A stretch of DNA of 64,000 nucleotides from Allorhizobium pseudoryzae. Its GTDB lineage: Bacteria; Pseudomonadota; Alphaproteobacteria; Rhizobiales; Rhizobiaceae. The notes below the pieces were generated by a model, which saw only the letters and a program-made list of their open reading frames with translations, did not search any database and was not told the DNA's origin. The stretch covers positions 930,001-994,000 of the forward strand of contig NZ_CP049241.1 in NCBI RefSeq assembly GCF_011046245.1, written 5' to 3'. Shown here piece after piece: positions 43,565 through 52,171 of the stretch. How positions within the stretch are numbered: the stretch's first letter is position 1; each line of letters starts with the position of its first letter. A program made the position numbers and the translations under genes.

Positions 43565-44881
43565 ATGGAGAGCATCCACCTTGTCGAAGTCTCCGGCCTC
43601 ATTCTCGGCGCGCTGGTTTTCCTGCTGGCCGGCGGGCTTTGGATCGGCATCACCCTGCTGCTCTGCGGCTTCATTGCCATGCAGTTCGCCCCGCCCGGCA
43701 TTTCCATCGGCGCGGCGCTTGCCACCAATGCCTGGAGCGGCAGCGCTTCCTGGAGCCTGACAGCCCTTCCGCTGTTCGTCTGGATGGGCGAAATCCTCTT
43801 TCGCACGCGGCTTTCGGACGAGATGTTCCGGGGTCTTTCTCCCTGGCTGAACTGGCTGCCGGGCCGGCTCATCCACGTCAACGTGCTGGGTTGCGGCCTG
43901 TTCGGCGCCGTCTCCGGCTCATCGGCGGCAACGACTGCGATGGTCGCCAAAATCACGCTGCCGGAACTGAAGACACGCGGGTATGACGAGATGATCAGTC
44001 TCGGCTCGATTGCCGGGGCCGGCACGCTCGGCCTTCTGGTGCCGCCGTCGATCCCGATGATCGTCTATGCGGTCGCGGCGAATGTCTCGATCATCCAGAT
44101 GTTCATGGCCGGCCTTCTGCCGGCCGTCATCGTGATGGCGCTTTACATGAGCGCGATCGGGGTCTGGGCGCTGATGAACCCCGGCAAGATGCCGAAAAAG
44201 CCGGCGCCCATGCCCTTGCGGCAAAAGCTCAAGGAAACACTGAACCTCATTCCGCTCGGTCTCCTCATCTGCTCCGTCTTTGCAGCCCTGCTGATGGGCT
44301 GGGCCACGGCCACCGAATGCGCGGCCTGGGGTGTTCTCGGTTCCCTGGTTCTGGCCGCCTCGCAACGGTCGCTCTCCTGGAAATCCTTCCGTGACAGCGT
44401 GATGGGCGCCACCCGCATGACCGGCATGATCATGCTGATCCTGACCGGTGCCGGCTATATGTCGATCGCCATGGGCTATACCGGCATTCCGAACGCGCTG
44501 GCCGAATGGGTCAATGGCTTCCAGCTCAGCCCCTATGCGCTGATCGCGGTGCTGACGGTCATGTATATCCTGCTTGGCTGCGCCATCGACGGGTTGTCGA
44601 TGATCGTGCTGACCACGGTGGTGGTGCTGCCGATGATCCAGCAGGCCGGGTTCGATCTCATCTGGTTCGGCGTCTTTCTGGTGCTGATGGTGGAGATGGC
44701 GCAGATCACGCCGCCGGTCGGCTTCAACCTCTTCGTGCTGCAGACGATGAGCGGCCGGGACAGCCTGGCCGTGGCGCGCGCCGCCCTGCCCTTCTTCCTG
44801 CTTCTCGTCGTTACCGCCGTTATCATCACGGTCTTCCCGGATATCGTGCTGATCCTGCCAAAACTGGCTTTTCCGGGATAA
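43565..44881 (+). CDS. dctM: TRAP transporter large permease DctM
   Basis: A 438-residue polytopic permease with about 12 hydrophobic segments. Typical blocks are G-A-V-S-G-S-S-A-A-T-T-A-M-V (about 116-129), the G-x-L-G-L-L-V-P-P-S-I-P-M-I-V-Y (about 156-171) and the C-terminal V-E-M-A-Q-I-T-P-P-V-G-F-N (about 376-388). It uses the sodium gradient to import the ligand delivered by DctP. It is 2 bp after dctQ and 25 bp before dctP. Confidence 0.95.
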   Translation: MESIHLVEVSGLILGALVFLLAGGLWIGITLLLCGFIAMQFAPPGISIGAALATNAWSGSASWSLTALPLFVWMGEILFRTRLSDEMFRGLSPWLNWLPGRLIHVNVLGCGLFGAVSGSSAATTAMVAKITLPELKTRGYDEMISLGSIAGAGTLGLLVPPSIPMIVYAVAANVSIIQMFMAGLLPAVIVMALYMSAIGVWALMNPGKMPKKPAPMPLRQKLKETLNLIPLGLLICSVFAALLMGWATATECAAWGVLGSLVLAASQRSLSWKSFRDSVMGATRMTGMIMLILTGAGYMSIAMGYTGIPNALAEWVNGFQLSPYALIAVLTVMYILLGCAIDGLSMIVLTTVVVLPMIQQAGFDLIWFGVFLVLMVEMAQITPPVGFNLFVLQTMSGRDSLAVARAALPFFLLLVVTAVIITVFPDIVLILPKLAFPG

Positions 44882-44906
44882 CATCAACCAAGGGGAACTT
44901 GAGACC

Positions 44907-45896
44907 ATGACACTGACGATGCCAATCCTTCGCCGTCTTTCGCTTGCTGCCGCAAGCCTATTTGCCCTCAGCGGCCCGTCCTTGGCCGAAACCCAGTGGG
45001 TTCTGCCCTCTGCCTATCCGCCGGCGAACTATCACGTCGAAAACCTCAATGCCTTTGCCAAGGATGTCGAGACCGCGACCAAGGGTGAGTTGAAGATCAC
45101 CGTCTATCCAAGCGCCTCGCTGTTCAAGGCGCCGGATATCAAGCGCGCCGTCCAGACAGGTCAGGCGCAGGTGGGCGAGGTCCTGCTCTCGCTGCACGAA
45201 AACGAAAACCCGGTCTTCGGCCTCGACGTGGTGCCCTTCCTCGCCACCAGCTTCGAACAGTCGAAGAAGCTGTGGGCGGCTTCCAAGCCGGCAATCGAAA
45301 AGGCCCTCGACGGCCAGGGCCTCAAGCTGCTTTACGCCACCCCGTGGCCGCCGCAGGGCATCTACACGAAGAAGGATCTCAATACCGTTGCCGACATGAA
45401 GGGGCTGAAGTGGCGTGCCTATAACGTCGGCACCTCGCGGATTGCCGAACTGGTCGGCGCGCAGCCGGTCACCATCCAGGCAGCCGAACTGCCGCAGGCG
45501 CTGGCAACCGGCGCCGTGGACGGCCTGATGACATCGAGCGCGACCGGCGTCGATTCGAAGATCTGGGAATCGCTCACCCACTATTACGATACCCAGGCCT
45601 GGCTGCCGAAGAACGTGACCTTCGTCAGCAAGAAGGCGTTTGCCGCGCTCGATCCGGCGGCCCAGAAGGCTGTGGAAGAGGCTGCTGCCGCCGCCGAAGC
45701 CCGCGGCTGGAAGCTCGCCGAGGAAAAGACCGCCGCCTACATGGCGACGCTGAAGGAGCACGGCATGACCGTTGCAGCGCCGAGCGCCGACCTGAAGAAG
45801 GGCCTTTCCGACGTTGGCGAAAAGCTGACGCAGGACTGGTTGAGCAAGGCCGGAGCCGATGGCGCCACGATCGTGGACGCCTATAAGAAGATGTGA
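44907..45896 (+). CDS. dctP: TRAP transporter substrate-binding protein DctP
   Basis: A 329-residue periplasmic binding protein with signal peptide (about 1-27, ending SLA). The conserved Arg of the DctP family falls in M-K-G-L-K-W-R-A-Y-N (about 159-168), where it would clamp a ligand carboxylate. Strong AAGGGG ribosome site. The neighbouring oxoprolinase makes 5-oxoproline the best ligand guess; Bordetella DctP6 and DctP7 are known to bind pyroglutamate. A hairpin follows the gene. Confidence 0.92.
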   Translation: MTLTMPILRRLSLAAASLFALSGPSLAETQWVLPSAYPPANYHVENLNAFAKDVETATKGELKITVYPSASLFKAPDIKRAVQTGQAQVGEVLLSLHENENPVFGLDVVPFLATSFEQSKKLWAASKPAIEKALDGQGLKLLYATPWPPQGIYTKKDLNTVADMKGLKWRAYNVGTSRIAELVGAQPVTIQAAELPQALATGAVDGLMTSSATGVDSKIWESLTHYYDTQAWLPKNVTFVSKKAFAALDPAAQKAVEEAAAAAEARGWKLAEEKTAAYMATLKEHGMTVAAPSADLKKGLSDVGEKLTQDWLSKAGADGATIVDAYKKM

Positions 45897-45905
45897 TTTA
45901 TGAGG

Positions 45906-45937
45906 TGCCGCCGGGCTGTTGTGCCCGGCGGCATTCT
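45906..45937 (+). terminator. hairpin between dctP and the MarR-like gene
   Basis: Perfect 11-bp stem (TGCCGCCGGGC / GCCCGGCGGCA) with 6-nt loop, then TTCTT. Partial termination would lower regulator expression relative to the transporter. Confidence 0.7.
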
Positions 45938-45957
45938 TGCGCGGGAGACATAAAAGC

Positions 45958-46479
45958 ATGCCGAACCTCGAGGATCTGACGGGCCCGATTGTTTCCTCGG
46001 AACACCTGGCAAGCGGTGCGCTTCCCGCGCTGTCCGAGATCGAATTCGGCCTCGTGATGCTGAACCACGCCTTCAGCCGCTGGATGGTGCGCTGCATGGC
46101 GGCCTCCGGCGTTCCGGACCTTTCCCCCGTCGATACGCTCGTGCTGCACAACGTCAACAGCCGCGGCAAACCGAAAACGCTTGCCGATATCGCGCTCGTC
46201 CTCAATATCGAGGATACCCACGTCGTTACCTACTCGCTGAAGAAGCTGGAGCGGCTGAAGCTGATCAAGTCCGGCAAGCGCGGCAAGGAAAAGCTGGTGA
46301 TGGTGACGGACGCCGGCGCCGATGCCTGCCGCCGCTACAAGGCCATGCGCGAAACCTTGCTGGTGCGATCCGTTCTGTCGACGGAGGTGTCCGCCGAGAC
46401 CCTGTCTGAAATTGCCGCACGCCTTCGGGCGCTCTCCGGGCACTATGATCAGGCTGCCCGCGCCGCCGCCTCGCTCTGA
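45958..46479 (+). CDS. MarR-like winged-helix regulator (COG5631 type)
   Basis: A 173-residue protein with a central winged-helix domain (about 60-130: LADIALVLNIEDTHVVTYSLKKLERLKLI). N- and C-terminal helices probably dimerise. This is the COG5631 branch, often next to TRAP or oxoprolinase genes. ATG at 45958 has GGGAGAC upstream; the frame is open 13 codons further into the hairpin but without a start signal. It is the probable repressor acting at 42830-42850. Confidence 0.82.
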   Translation: MPNLEDLTGPIVSSEHLASGALPALSEIEFGLVMLNHAFSRWMVRCMAASGVPDLSPVDTLVLHNVNSRGKPKTLADIALVLNIEDTHVVTYSLKKLERLKLIKSGKRGKEKLVMVTDAGADACRRYKAMRETLLVRSVLSTEVSAETLSEIAARLRALSGHYDQAARAAASL

Positions 46480-46605
46480 CCTCTCCTCACGGTTTCGCCC
46501 GGTTCCGGTGGCTGCGGCATCTCTTGCTCCGCTGAGCAGGACATGCGAAAGCCCTTGCCTTCCGGCGGATTTGCCGCACTCCTTTCCACGACCAAAGAGA
46601 CAAAA

Positions 46606-47553
46606 ATGCCCCAGAAGATCATTATCGATACCGATCCCGGCCAGGACGATGCGCTGGCCATCCTGCTGGCCCTGGCAAGCCCGGAGATCGAGGTTCTGGG
46701 GATTACGGCTGCGGCCGGCAATGTTCCGGTGGCGCTGACTTCGAGGAATATCCGCAAGGTCTGCGAACTGGCGGGCCGCACCGACGTGAAGGTGTTCGCC
46801 GGTTGTGACGGACCGATGGAAGGCAGCCTGTTCACCGCCGAATACGTGCATGGCGCAACCGGCATGGACGGCGCCGACCTGCCGGAGCCCGGCATGCCGC
46901 TGCAGTCCCAGCACGGCGTCGATTTCATCATCGAAACGCTGATGGCGCATGAGCCCGGCACGGTGACGATCTGCACGCTTGGCCCGATGACCAATCTCGG
47001 CACCGCGCTTGACCGCGAGCCGGCGATCGCCGCACGGATCCGAGAGATCGTGCTGATGGGCGGCGGCCTGTTTGAAGGCGGCAACGTGACGCCGGCTGCC
47101 GAGTTCAACATCTTCGTGGATCCAAAGGCCGCCAAGATCTGCTTCGGCTGCGGCGCGCCGATCGTGATGATGCCGCTCGACGTGACGCACCAGACGCTGA
47201 CGACGGCGAGCCGCGTTGCCGCCATCAAGGCGCTCGGCACGCCGCTTGCCAATGCTGTGGTCGGCTGGCTGGAATTCTTCGAGCGTTTCGACGAGCAGAA
47301 ATACGGCACCGATGGCGGCCCGCTGCATGACCCGAACGTGATTGCCTACCTGCTGAAGCCGGAGCTTTACGAGGGGCGTCTCTGCAATGTGGAGATCGAA
47401 ACGGAATCGCCTCTGACCAAGGGCATGACGGTGGCCGACTGGTGGGGCGTGACCGACCGGCCGAAGAACGCCACCTTCATGCGCCACGTCGATGCCGACG
47501 GCTTTTATGCGCTTTTGACGGAACGGCTGGCGCGGCTGCCGGCAAAGGGCTGA
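46606..47553 (+). CDS. inosine-uridine preferring nucleoside hydrolase
   Basis: A 315-residue hydrolase that cuts ribonucleosides to base and ribose. The N-terminal calcium-binding D-T-D-P-G-Q-D-D-A (about 8-16) is intact, as are L-M-G-G-G (about 154-158), E-F-N-I-F-V-D-P (about 168-175) and the late D-P-N-V-I-A (H-D-P, about 245). ATG at 46606 is preferred; the frame upstream is open but carries no site. It follows the MarR-like gene by 126 bp and ends exactly where the convergent HigA gene ends. It complements the phosphorolytic nucleoside block. Confidence 0.93.
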   Translation: MPQKIIIDTDPGQDDALAILLALASPEIEVLGITAAAGNVPVALTSRNIRKVCELAGRTDVKVFAGCDGPMEGSLFTAEYVHGATGMDGADLPEPGMPLQSQHGVDFIIETLMAHEPGTVTICTLGPMTNLGTALDREPAIAARIREIVLMGGGLFEGGNVTPAAEFNIFVDPKAAKICFGCGAPIVMMPLDVTHQTLTTASRVAAIKALGTPLANAVVGWLEFFERFDEQKYGTDGGPLHDPNVIAYLLKPELYEGRLCNVEIETESPLTKGMTVADWWGVTDRPKNATFMRHVDADGFYALLTERLARLPAKG

Positions 47554-47931
47554 TCAAGCAACGAGCGCGTAGGGTTGAACCAGGCAATCGGCGGGAATGT
47601 GCCATTCCTGCCGAAGCCTGTTGATCATATCGAGCGTCAGCGCCCGCTTGCGCCGCAACACTTCCGAGGCCCGCGACCTCGAACCGAAAAGCTCAGCCAG
47701 ATCCGATTGCGTGCGGCCCGTGGTGTCCATGTAGAACTGCAGGAGATCGATCGGATCGGAGGCTTCGAGTTCAACAACCCGGTTCTCATAGGCTTCGATC
47801 AGGTCCGACAGAATGTCGAACCGGTCGGCCTCTTCCGTTCCGGCCTGCGGCGGCTCCTGGAAGTAAGGTTCGACTTCCGCCAGCGCCCATTCAAGATCTG
47901 CCTCGTTTCTGATTGGCCTGATATCCTTCAT
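47554..47931 (-). CDS. higA: HigA-type antitoxin, orphaned
   Basis: A 125-residue antitoxin of the HigA (COG5499) family. The N-terminal part (IRPIRNEADLEWALAEVE, then D-R-F-D-I-L-S-D-L-I-E-A-Y-E) is typical. A C-terminal helix-turn-helix follows (about 70-120: TQSDLAELFGSRSRASEVL, then R-K-R-x-L-T-L-D-M-I). Normally a HigB RNase is encoded just upstream; here only its last codons remain, overlapping the antitoxin start by one base (TGATG). It may still act as a transcription regulator or as a guard against related toxins. Confidence 0.88.
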   Translation of the reverse strand: MKDIRPIRNEADLEWALAEVEPYFQEPPQAGTEEADRFDILSDLIEAYENRVVELEASDPIDLLQFYMDTTGRTQSDLAELFGSRSRASEVLRRKRALTLDMINRLRQEWHIPADCLVQPYALVA

Positions 47932-47975
47932 CAGATGGTCTCCGCATTGATCCTGTCATATTCGGCATGGGTGCG
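47931..47975 (-). pseudogene. higB: HigB toxin stump (C-terminal remnant)
   Basis: In the frame ending at the TGA that overlaps the higA start, the codons read R-T-H-A-E-Y-D-R-I-N-A-E-T-I-stop, the typical C terminus of HigB-family toxins. Going upstream, similarity ends after a few codons and an in-frame TAA occurs at 47997-47999. The catalytic RNase body is gone, so the toxin was deleted while the antitoxin survived. The stop/start overlap shows this is the original operon junction. Confidence 0.7.
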
Positions 47976-48022
47976 AAGACCGCAAGAGGGAGCGCGTTAC
48001 GTGCCCCCTCTCTCGCCAGAGA

Positions 48023-48949
48023 TCAGGCGCCTTTCTTCAGCGCCGCATAAGCCACCGCCATGCGGGCGGCAAGCGCTGCATTGTTCTTCACCAACGCGAT
48101 GTTGGCCTTCAGGCTTTCGCCCTTCGACAATTCGTTGATGCGGGCGAGCAGGAAGGGCGTGAGCTCCTTGCGGCCGATGCCCTTTTCCTCTGCCTCGCGA
48201 ACGGCATCGGCGATCGTGCCATCGATGAAGTCCGGCGTCAGGGCAAATTCTTCCGGGATCGGATTGGCGATCATCAGGCCTGTGCCGGTGCCGAGCCTGT
48301 GGTGCAGGTGCATCGCTGCGGCAATCTCTTCCGGCGTATCGAGGCGATGATCGGCCTTGTAGCCGCTCTTTCGAGTGAAGAAGGCTGGGAAATCCTCCGT
48401 GCCATAGGCGATGACCGGCACGCGCTGGGTTTCCAGATATTCGAGCGTCTTGGCGATATCGAGGATGGATTTGACGCCGGCGCAGACGACGGCGGTCTTC
48501 GTGCGGCCGAGTTCGGTCAGATCGGCGGAAATGTCAAAGGTCTGTTCGGCGCCGCGATGCACACCGCCGACGCCGCCGGTCGCAAAGATGTCGATGCCGG
48601 CAAGATCGGCGAGCAGCATGGTGGCGGAGACCGTCGTGCCGGCGGAGGCCTTGCGCACCATGGCCACGGCGAGATCGCGGCCGGACGCTTTCACCACGCC
48701 CGTGGCCTGTGCCAGCGCCTGCAGTTCGTCATGTTCGAGACCGGCCCGCAGTTCGCCATCGATGACGGCGATCGTCGCCGGGACGGCGCCGTTTTCCCGC
48801 ACCACGGCTTCGACCGCGAGTGCCGTCTCCAGATTGGCCGGATAGGGCATGCCATGGGTGATGATGGTGGATTCCAGCGCGACGACGGGGCCGCCGGCGG
48901 CCAGCGTCTCGGCGACTTCGCGGCTCAGTTTCGGTTTCAGAAGGGTCAT
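48023..48949 (-). CDS. psuG: pseudouridine-5'-phosphate glycosidase
   Basis: A 308-residue enzyme that reversibly cleaves the C-C glycosidic bond of pseudouridine-5'-phosphate to uracil and ribose-5-phosphate. Family blocks: A-L-E-S-T-I-I-T-H-G-M-P-Y-P near the N terminus, G-T-T-V-S-A-T (about 104-110), F-A-T-G-G-V-G-G-V-H-R-G (about 121-132) and the catalytic-lysine region C-A-G-V-K-S-I-L-D (about 155-163). It lies 3 bp after psuK, so both are made together. The released uracil can be used by Upp. Confidence 0.96.
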   Translation of the reverse strand: MTLLKPKLSREVAETLAAGGPVVALESTIITHGMPYPANLETALAVEAVVRENGAVPATIAVIDGELRAGLEHDELQALAQATGVVKASGRDLAVAMVRKASAGTTVSATMLLADLAGIDIFATGGVGGVHRGAEQTFDISADLTELGRTKTAVVCAGVKSILDIAKTLEYLETQRVPVIAYGTEDFPAFFTRKSGYKADHRLDTPEEIAAAMHLHHRLGTGTGLMIANPIPEEFALTPDFIDGTIADAVREAEEKGIGRKELTPFLLARINELSKGESLKANIALVKNNAALAARMAVAYAALKKGA

Positions 48950-48952
48950 GGA

Positions 48953-50071
48953 TCATCCTTTCCTGTCGGCGAGCCGATGGAGGTTGGCTTGAAGAAAATG
49001 CGGCGAAAGTTCCGCGTGAACGCTGGCGGCCGTTTCGGTTGTCAGCGCGCCAAGAAGTGCGCCGGTGCGGGCAGCCTCGACGGTGGTGTCGCCCGCGAGC
49101 AGGCGGTGCAGGGTTCCGGCAATCATGGCGTCGCCCGCCCCGGTCATATCGACGGGAGCCGCCGTAACCGACGGCACATGGAGAGCTTTGCCATCGGAAG
49201 CCACCGCCATGCCCTGGCTTCCCATGCTCACCACCGCTTCTGAAACACCACGCGTCGTCAGGGCACTCGCTGCCTCGAAGGCATCCTTCGCCGGCGGCAG
49301 GCCCTCGCGCTCCAGGAGCGCATTGGCTTCATCGAGGTTCATGAACAGAAGATCGATGCCAGCGAGATCGGATGGCAGCCGCACCACCTTCGGCGTAGAA
49401 ACGGCATCGATCGCCAGCCGGAAGCGGGCGCCTTTTCTCCGCGCGATTAGGTGATGCAGCACCTCGGCCGGCAGATTGCAATCGGCAAAAACGAGGCTTG
49501 AGGCGGCCAGATGCGGCCAGGCGCGATCGATATGGGCGGGCTGGAAGAGATCGAAGATGCCCATATCGGCAAGCCCGATGACCAGATCGCCGGCAGGATC
49601 AAGCACGGCGGCATATTCGGCGGTCGGCCGTTCGCTGGTGGTCACCACCTGGCTCACATCCACGCCACGCGCTTTCAGCTGCGCCAGAAGGGCCTGGCCC
49701 GTCTCGTCCTCTCCGATGATCGAGATGAAACTGACCGGCGTGCCGAGGAGCGCCAGATTTTCCGTCACGTTACGGGCGACGCCGCCAAAACTTCTAGCGC
49801 CATCGACCGGATTGGAGGTGGCCGGAATAACCGTGTGTCTTGCGCGGTATTTTCGATCGAAGACGGCGCCACCGATGCAGGCGGCCCGCGACGGCTCCGG
49901 CAGCACGTAACCGCGCCCCAGAATATGCCCCTTGGCGACCAGCTGGACGATGTGCGCAGCGACCGTGGAACGCGCCAATCCCAGCTGGTCGGCAATCTCC
50001 TGCTGTCCTGCAAAGGGGTTGTCCTGAATGATCTTCAGGACCGCCTGTTCCTGCGCGCCCAGTTCGCTCAT
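48953..50071 (-). CDS. psuK: pseudouridine kinase with N-terminal winged helix (PfkB family)
   Basis: A 372-residue fusion. Residues 1-57 form a winged-helix DNA-binding domain (QQEIADQLGLARSTVAAHIV, then ILGRGYVL). Residues 62-365 are a PfkB/ribokinase-type kinase with G-G-V-A-R-N-V-x-E-N-L (about 95-105) and the anion-hole/catalytic-base motif D-M-T-G-A-G-D-A (about 307-314). It phosphorylates pseudouridine for PsuG, as the 3-bp gap implies. The DNA-binding domain suggests self-regulation by substrate, as in other kinase fusions of this family. Confidence 0.9.
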   Translation of the reverse strand: MSELGAQEQAVLKIIQDNPFAGQQEIADQLGLARSTVAAHIVQLVAKGHILGRGYVLPEPSRAACIGGAVFDRKYRARHTVIPATSNPVDGARSFGGVARNVTENLALLGTPVSFISIIGEDETGQALLAQLKARGVDVSQVVTTSERPTAEYAAVLDPAGDLVIGLADMGIFDLFQPAHIDRAWPHLAASSLVFADCNLPAEVLHHLIARRKGARFRLAIDAVSTPKVVRLPSDLAGIDLLFMNLDEANALLEREGLPPAKDAFEAASALTTRGVSEAVVSMGSQGMAVASDGKALHVPSVTAAPVDMTGAGDAMIAGTLHRLLAGDTTVEAARTGALLGALTTETAASVHAELSPHFLQANLHRLADRKG

Positions 50072-50192
50072 TGTCGCCTCGATCTCATTGTCTCCTACGA
50101 ATACAACATATGTTTATTCTGTCAACATCTGTTTTGATAGCGCTTTCTCTCGCCCCTTGTGTCTGAAGAACACGAAAGGTGAGCGGGTGTAA

Positions 50193-50218
50193 GGAACGAA
50201 AATCCGCAGATCGGTGTT
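50193..50218 (+). promoter_or_regulatory. EcfG-like general-stress promoter candidate upstream of the DUF1236 gene
   Basis: GGAAC (50193-50197), then 18 nt, GTT (50216-50218), i.e. GGAAC-N17-TGTT. The ATG lies 36 bp downstream. Spacing is at the long end of the consensus. Confidence 0.45.
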
Positions 50219-50254
50219 GTTGGGCCATTGGATTATCAGAGAGGAGACAACCCA

Positions 50255-50650
50255 ATGCGTAAGTTGATGCTGACTTCTGCCGCTGTTCTTGCAGCGCTTT
50301 TCGCAACACAGGCACCGGCCCAGGATGGCACCGTGAATGGGGCTGCCGGCGGCGCGATTACCGGCGCCATCGTCGGCGGTCCGATTGGTGCAGCCGTCGG
50401 CGGCATTGCCGGTGCGGCAATCGGTACGGCCATCGATCCGCCGCCGCAGGAAGTCGTCACTTATGTTCGCCAGCAGCCGGCACCGCAGCCGGTGGTGATG
50501 GAACGCCAGGTGGTGGTGGGTGAAGCCATCCCGCAGACGGTGGTTCTGACGCCGGTTCCGCAGCATCAGGATTACGCTTATGCTGTGGTCAATGAACAGC
50601 GCGTGATTGTTGACCCGAAGACCTACAAGGTCGTCCAGATCATCGAGTAA
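50255..50650 (+). CDS. DUF1236 secreted protein with glycine zipper
   Basis: A 131-residue exported protein. Signal peptide (1-23, ending APA), then a glycine-zipper stretch (about 28-60; repeated G-x-x-x-G), then a C-terminal DUF1236 domain with V-G-E-x-I-P-x-x-V-V-L-T-P-V-P and the final V-x-V-D-P-x-T-x-x-V-V-Q-I-I. Glycine zippers often insert in the outer membrane; DUF1236 function is unknown. GAGGAGA ribosome site upstream of ATG at 50255. Possible EcfG promoter control. Confidence 0.85.
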   Translation: MRKLMLTSAAVLAALFATQAPAQDGTVNGAAGGAITGAIVGGPIGAAVGGIAGAAIGTAIDPPPQEVVTYVRQQPAPQPVVMERQVVVGEAIPQTVVLTPVPQHQDYAYAVVNEQRVIVDPKTYKVVQIIE

Positions 50651-50658
50651 TCACAGGC

Positions 50659-50690
50659 AGGGGCTGGCGTCGCCCGACGCCGGCCCTTTG
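50659..50690. terminator. bidirectional terminator between the DUF1236 gene and pncB
   Basis: Fourteen-base arms 50659-50672 and 50675-50688 pair with two wobbles. A T-rich stretch follows on the plus strand. It lies between convergent genes. Confidence 0.85.
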
Positions 50691-50691
50691 C

Positions 50692-51999
50692 TTAAACGAG
50701 AACCGCCTGTTCGACGCGGTCCTCCTGACCGAAGAAACGCAGATAACGCTGCACCTCATCCGGATCGCCGGTTGCCTTGCGCGGATTGTCGGACAGTTTG
50801 ACGGCCGGACGGCCATTCGCTTCACTGACCTTGCAGACAATCGAGATCGGCTTCAGCCCGTCAATCTGGCTTGGTGCACACCCGGCGAAATCATTGGTGA
50901 GGTTGGTGCCCCAGCCAAAGCCCATTCGCACCTCGCCTTCGAAGTGCCGATAGGTATCGATGATGGCATCGACGTCCAGACCGTCGGAAAAGATCAGAAG
51001 CTTCTGCTTCGGATCGCGGCCCATCTTCTTCCACCAGGCAATGATCTTCTCCCCGCCTTCGATCGGCGGCGCACTGTCGGGGCGAAAGCCTGTCCAGTCC
51101 GCTACCCATTCCGGCGCATCGCGCAGGAAGGATGCGGTACCGAACGCATCCGGAAGTACGATCAGCAAATTGCCGCCGTAGAGCCGGTTCCAGTCCTTCA
51201 AGACCTTGTAGGGTGCGGCCCTGAGTTCCGCCTCGCTATTGGCGAGCGCTGCCACCACCATTGGCAGTTCGTGCGCATTGGTGCCGACGGCTTCCAGATC
51301 CGAATCCATGGCGAGCAACACGTTGCTGGTGCCGGTAAAGGCCGGGCCGATGCCTTCCTTCAGCGCCTCCACGCACCAGCGCTGCCACAGAAAGCTGTGG
51401 CGGCGACGGGTGCCGAAATCGGAGATGCGCAGACCCGGCAGCGTTTTCAGCCGATCCACCTTTTCCCACATCTTCGCCTTGGCGCGCGCATAGAGCACAT
51501 CGAGCGTAAAGGGGCCGAGCGATTTCATTGCGGCGCGTGAACGCAATTCGTTGATGATGGCGAGCGCCGGGATTTCCCACATAGTGGTATCCGTCCAGCG
51601 GCCATGAAAGGTCAGCTCATACTGGCCATCCCGCTTGGAGAGTTCGTATTCCGGCAGTTGATAATGGGCGAGCCAGGACAGAAATTCCGGCTCGAAGATC
51701 TGCGAACGGCCATAAAACGTGTTGCCGGCGAGCCAGATCAGTTCCTTCTTCGACAGGCGGAGCGAACGCGCATGATCCAGTTGATTGCGCAGTTCCTGTT
51801 CGTCGATCTCATCCGCGAGCCTGACGCTTTTGGTGCGATTGATCAGCGAGAACGTGACATCCGTCTCCGGATACAGCTTCCAGATCATCTGCAGCATCAG
51901 GAGTTTGTAGAAATCCGTATCGATGAGGCTGCGGATGATCGGGTCGAGTTTCCAGGCATGGTTATACACACGCCGGGCGATATCGGTCTTTGCTGCCAT
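50692..51999 (-). CDS. pncB: nicotinate phosphoribosyltransferase
   Basis: A 435-residue NAD salvage enzyme that makes nicotinate mononucleotide from nicotinate, PRPP and ATP. Typical blocks: [10 protein letters not shown] near residue 25, [10 protein letters not shown] (about 224-233) and the PRPP-binding F-S-D-G-L-D-V-D (about 316-323), followed by [14 protein letters not shown] at 51999 is preferred; 18 upstream in-frame codons have no start signal. Stand-alone gene between two stress-promoter genes. Confidence 0.96.
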   Translation of the reverse strand: MAAKTDIARRVYNHAWKLDPIIRSLIDTDFYKLLMLQMIWKLYPETDVTFSLINRTKSVRLADEIDEQELRNQLDHARSLRLSKKELIWLAGNTFYGRSQIFEPEFLSWLAHYQLPEYELSKRDGQYELTFHGRWTDTTMWEIPALAIINELRSRAAMKSLGPFTLDVLYARAKAKMWEKVDRLKTLPGLRISDFGTRRRHSFLWQRWCVEALKEGIGPAFTGTSNVLLAMDSDLEAVGTNAHELPMVVAALANSEAELRAAPYKVLKDWNRLYGGNLLIVLPDAFGTASFLRDAPEWVADWTGFRPDSAPPIEGGEKIIAWWKKMGRDPKQKLLIFSDGLDVDAIIDTYRHFEGEVRMGFGWGTNLTNDFAGCAPSQIDGLKPISIVCKVSEANGRPAVKLSDNPRKATGDPDEVQRYLRFFGQEDRVEQAVLV

Positions 52000-52171
52000 G
52001 TCTGCCTCTGCCCCGGCTCTTTCAAGCGGCTGGGGCATCCTTCCCTCGACCAAGAGGTTTCAGCACGACAACCTCCGCGCCCGTTATCGAAAAAAGCCGA
52101 AGCAAAGTCCAGAGATCGAACCATCAAATCGATTGATGGTGTCGATCACCCGTTCGCTGGCAATGCTTCCA

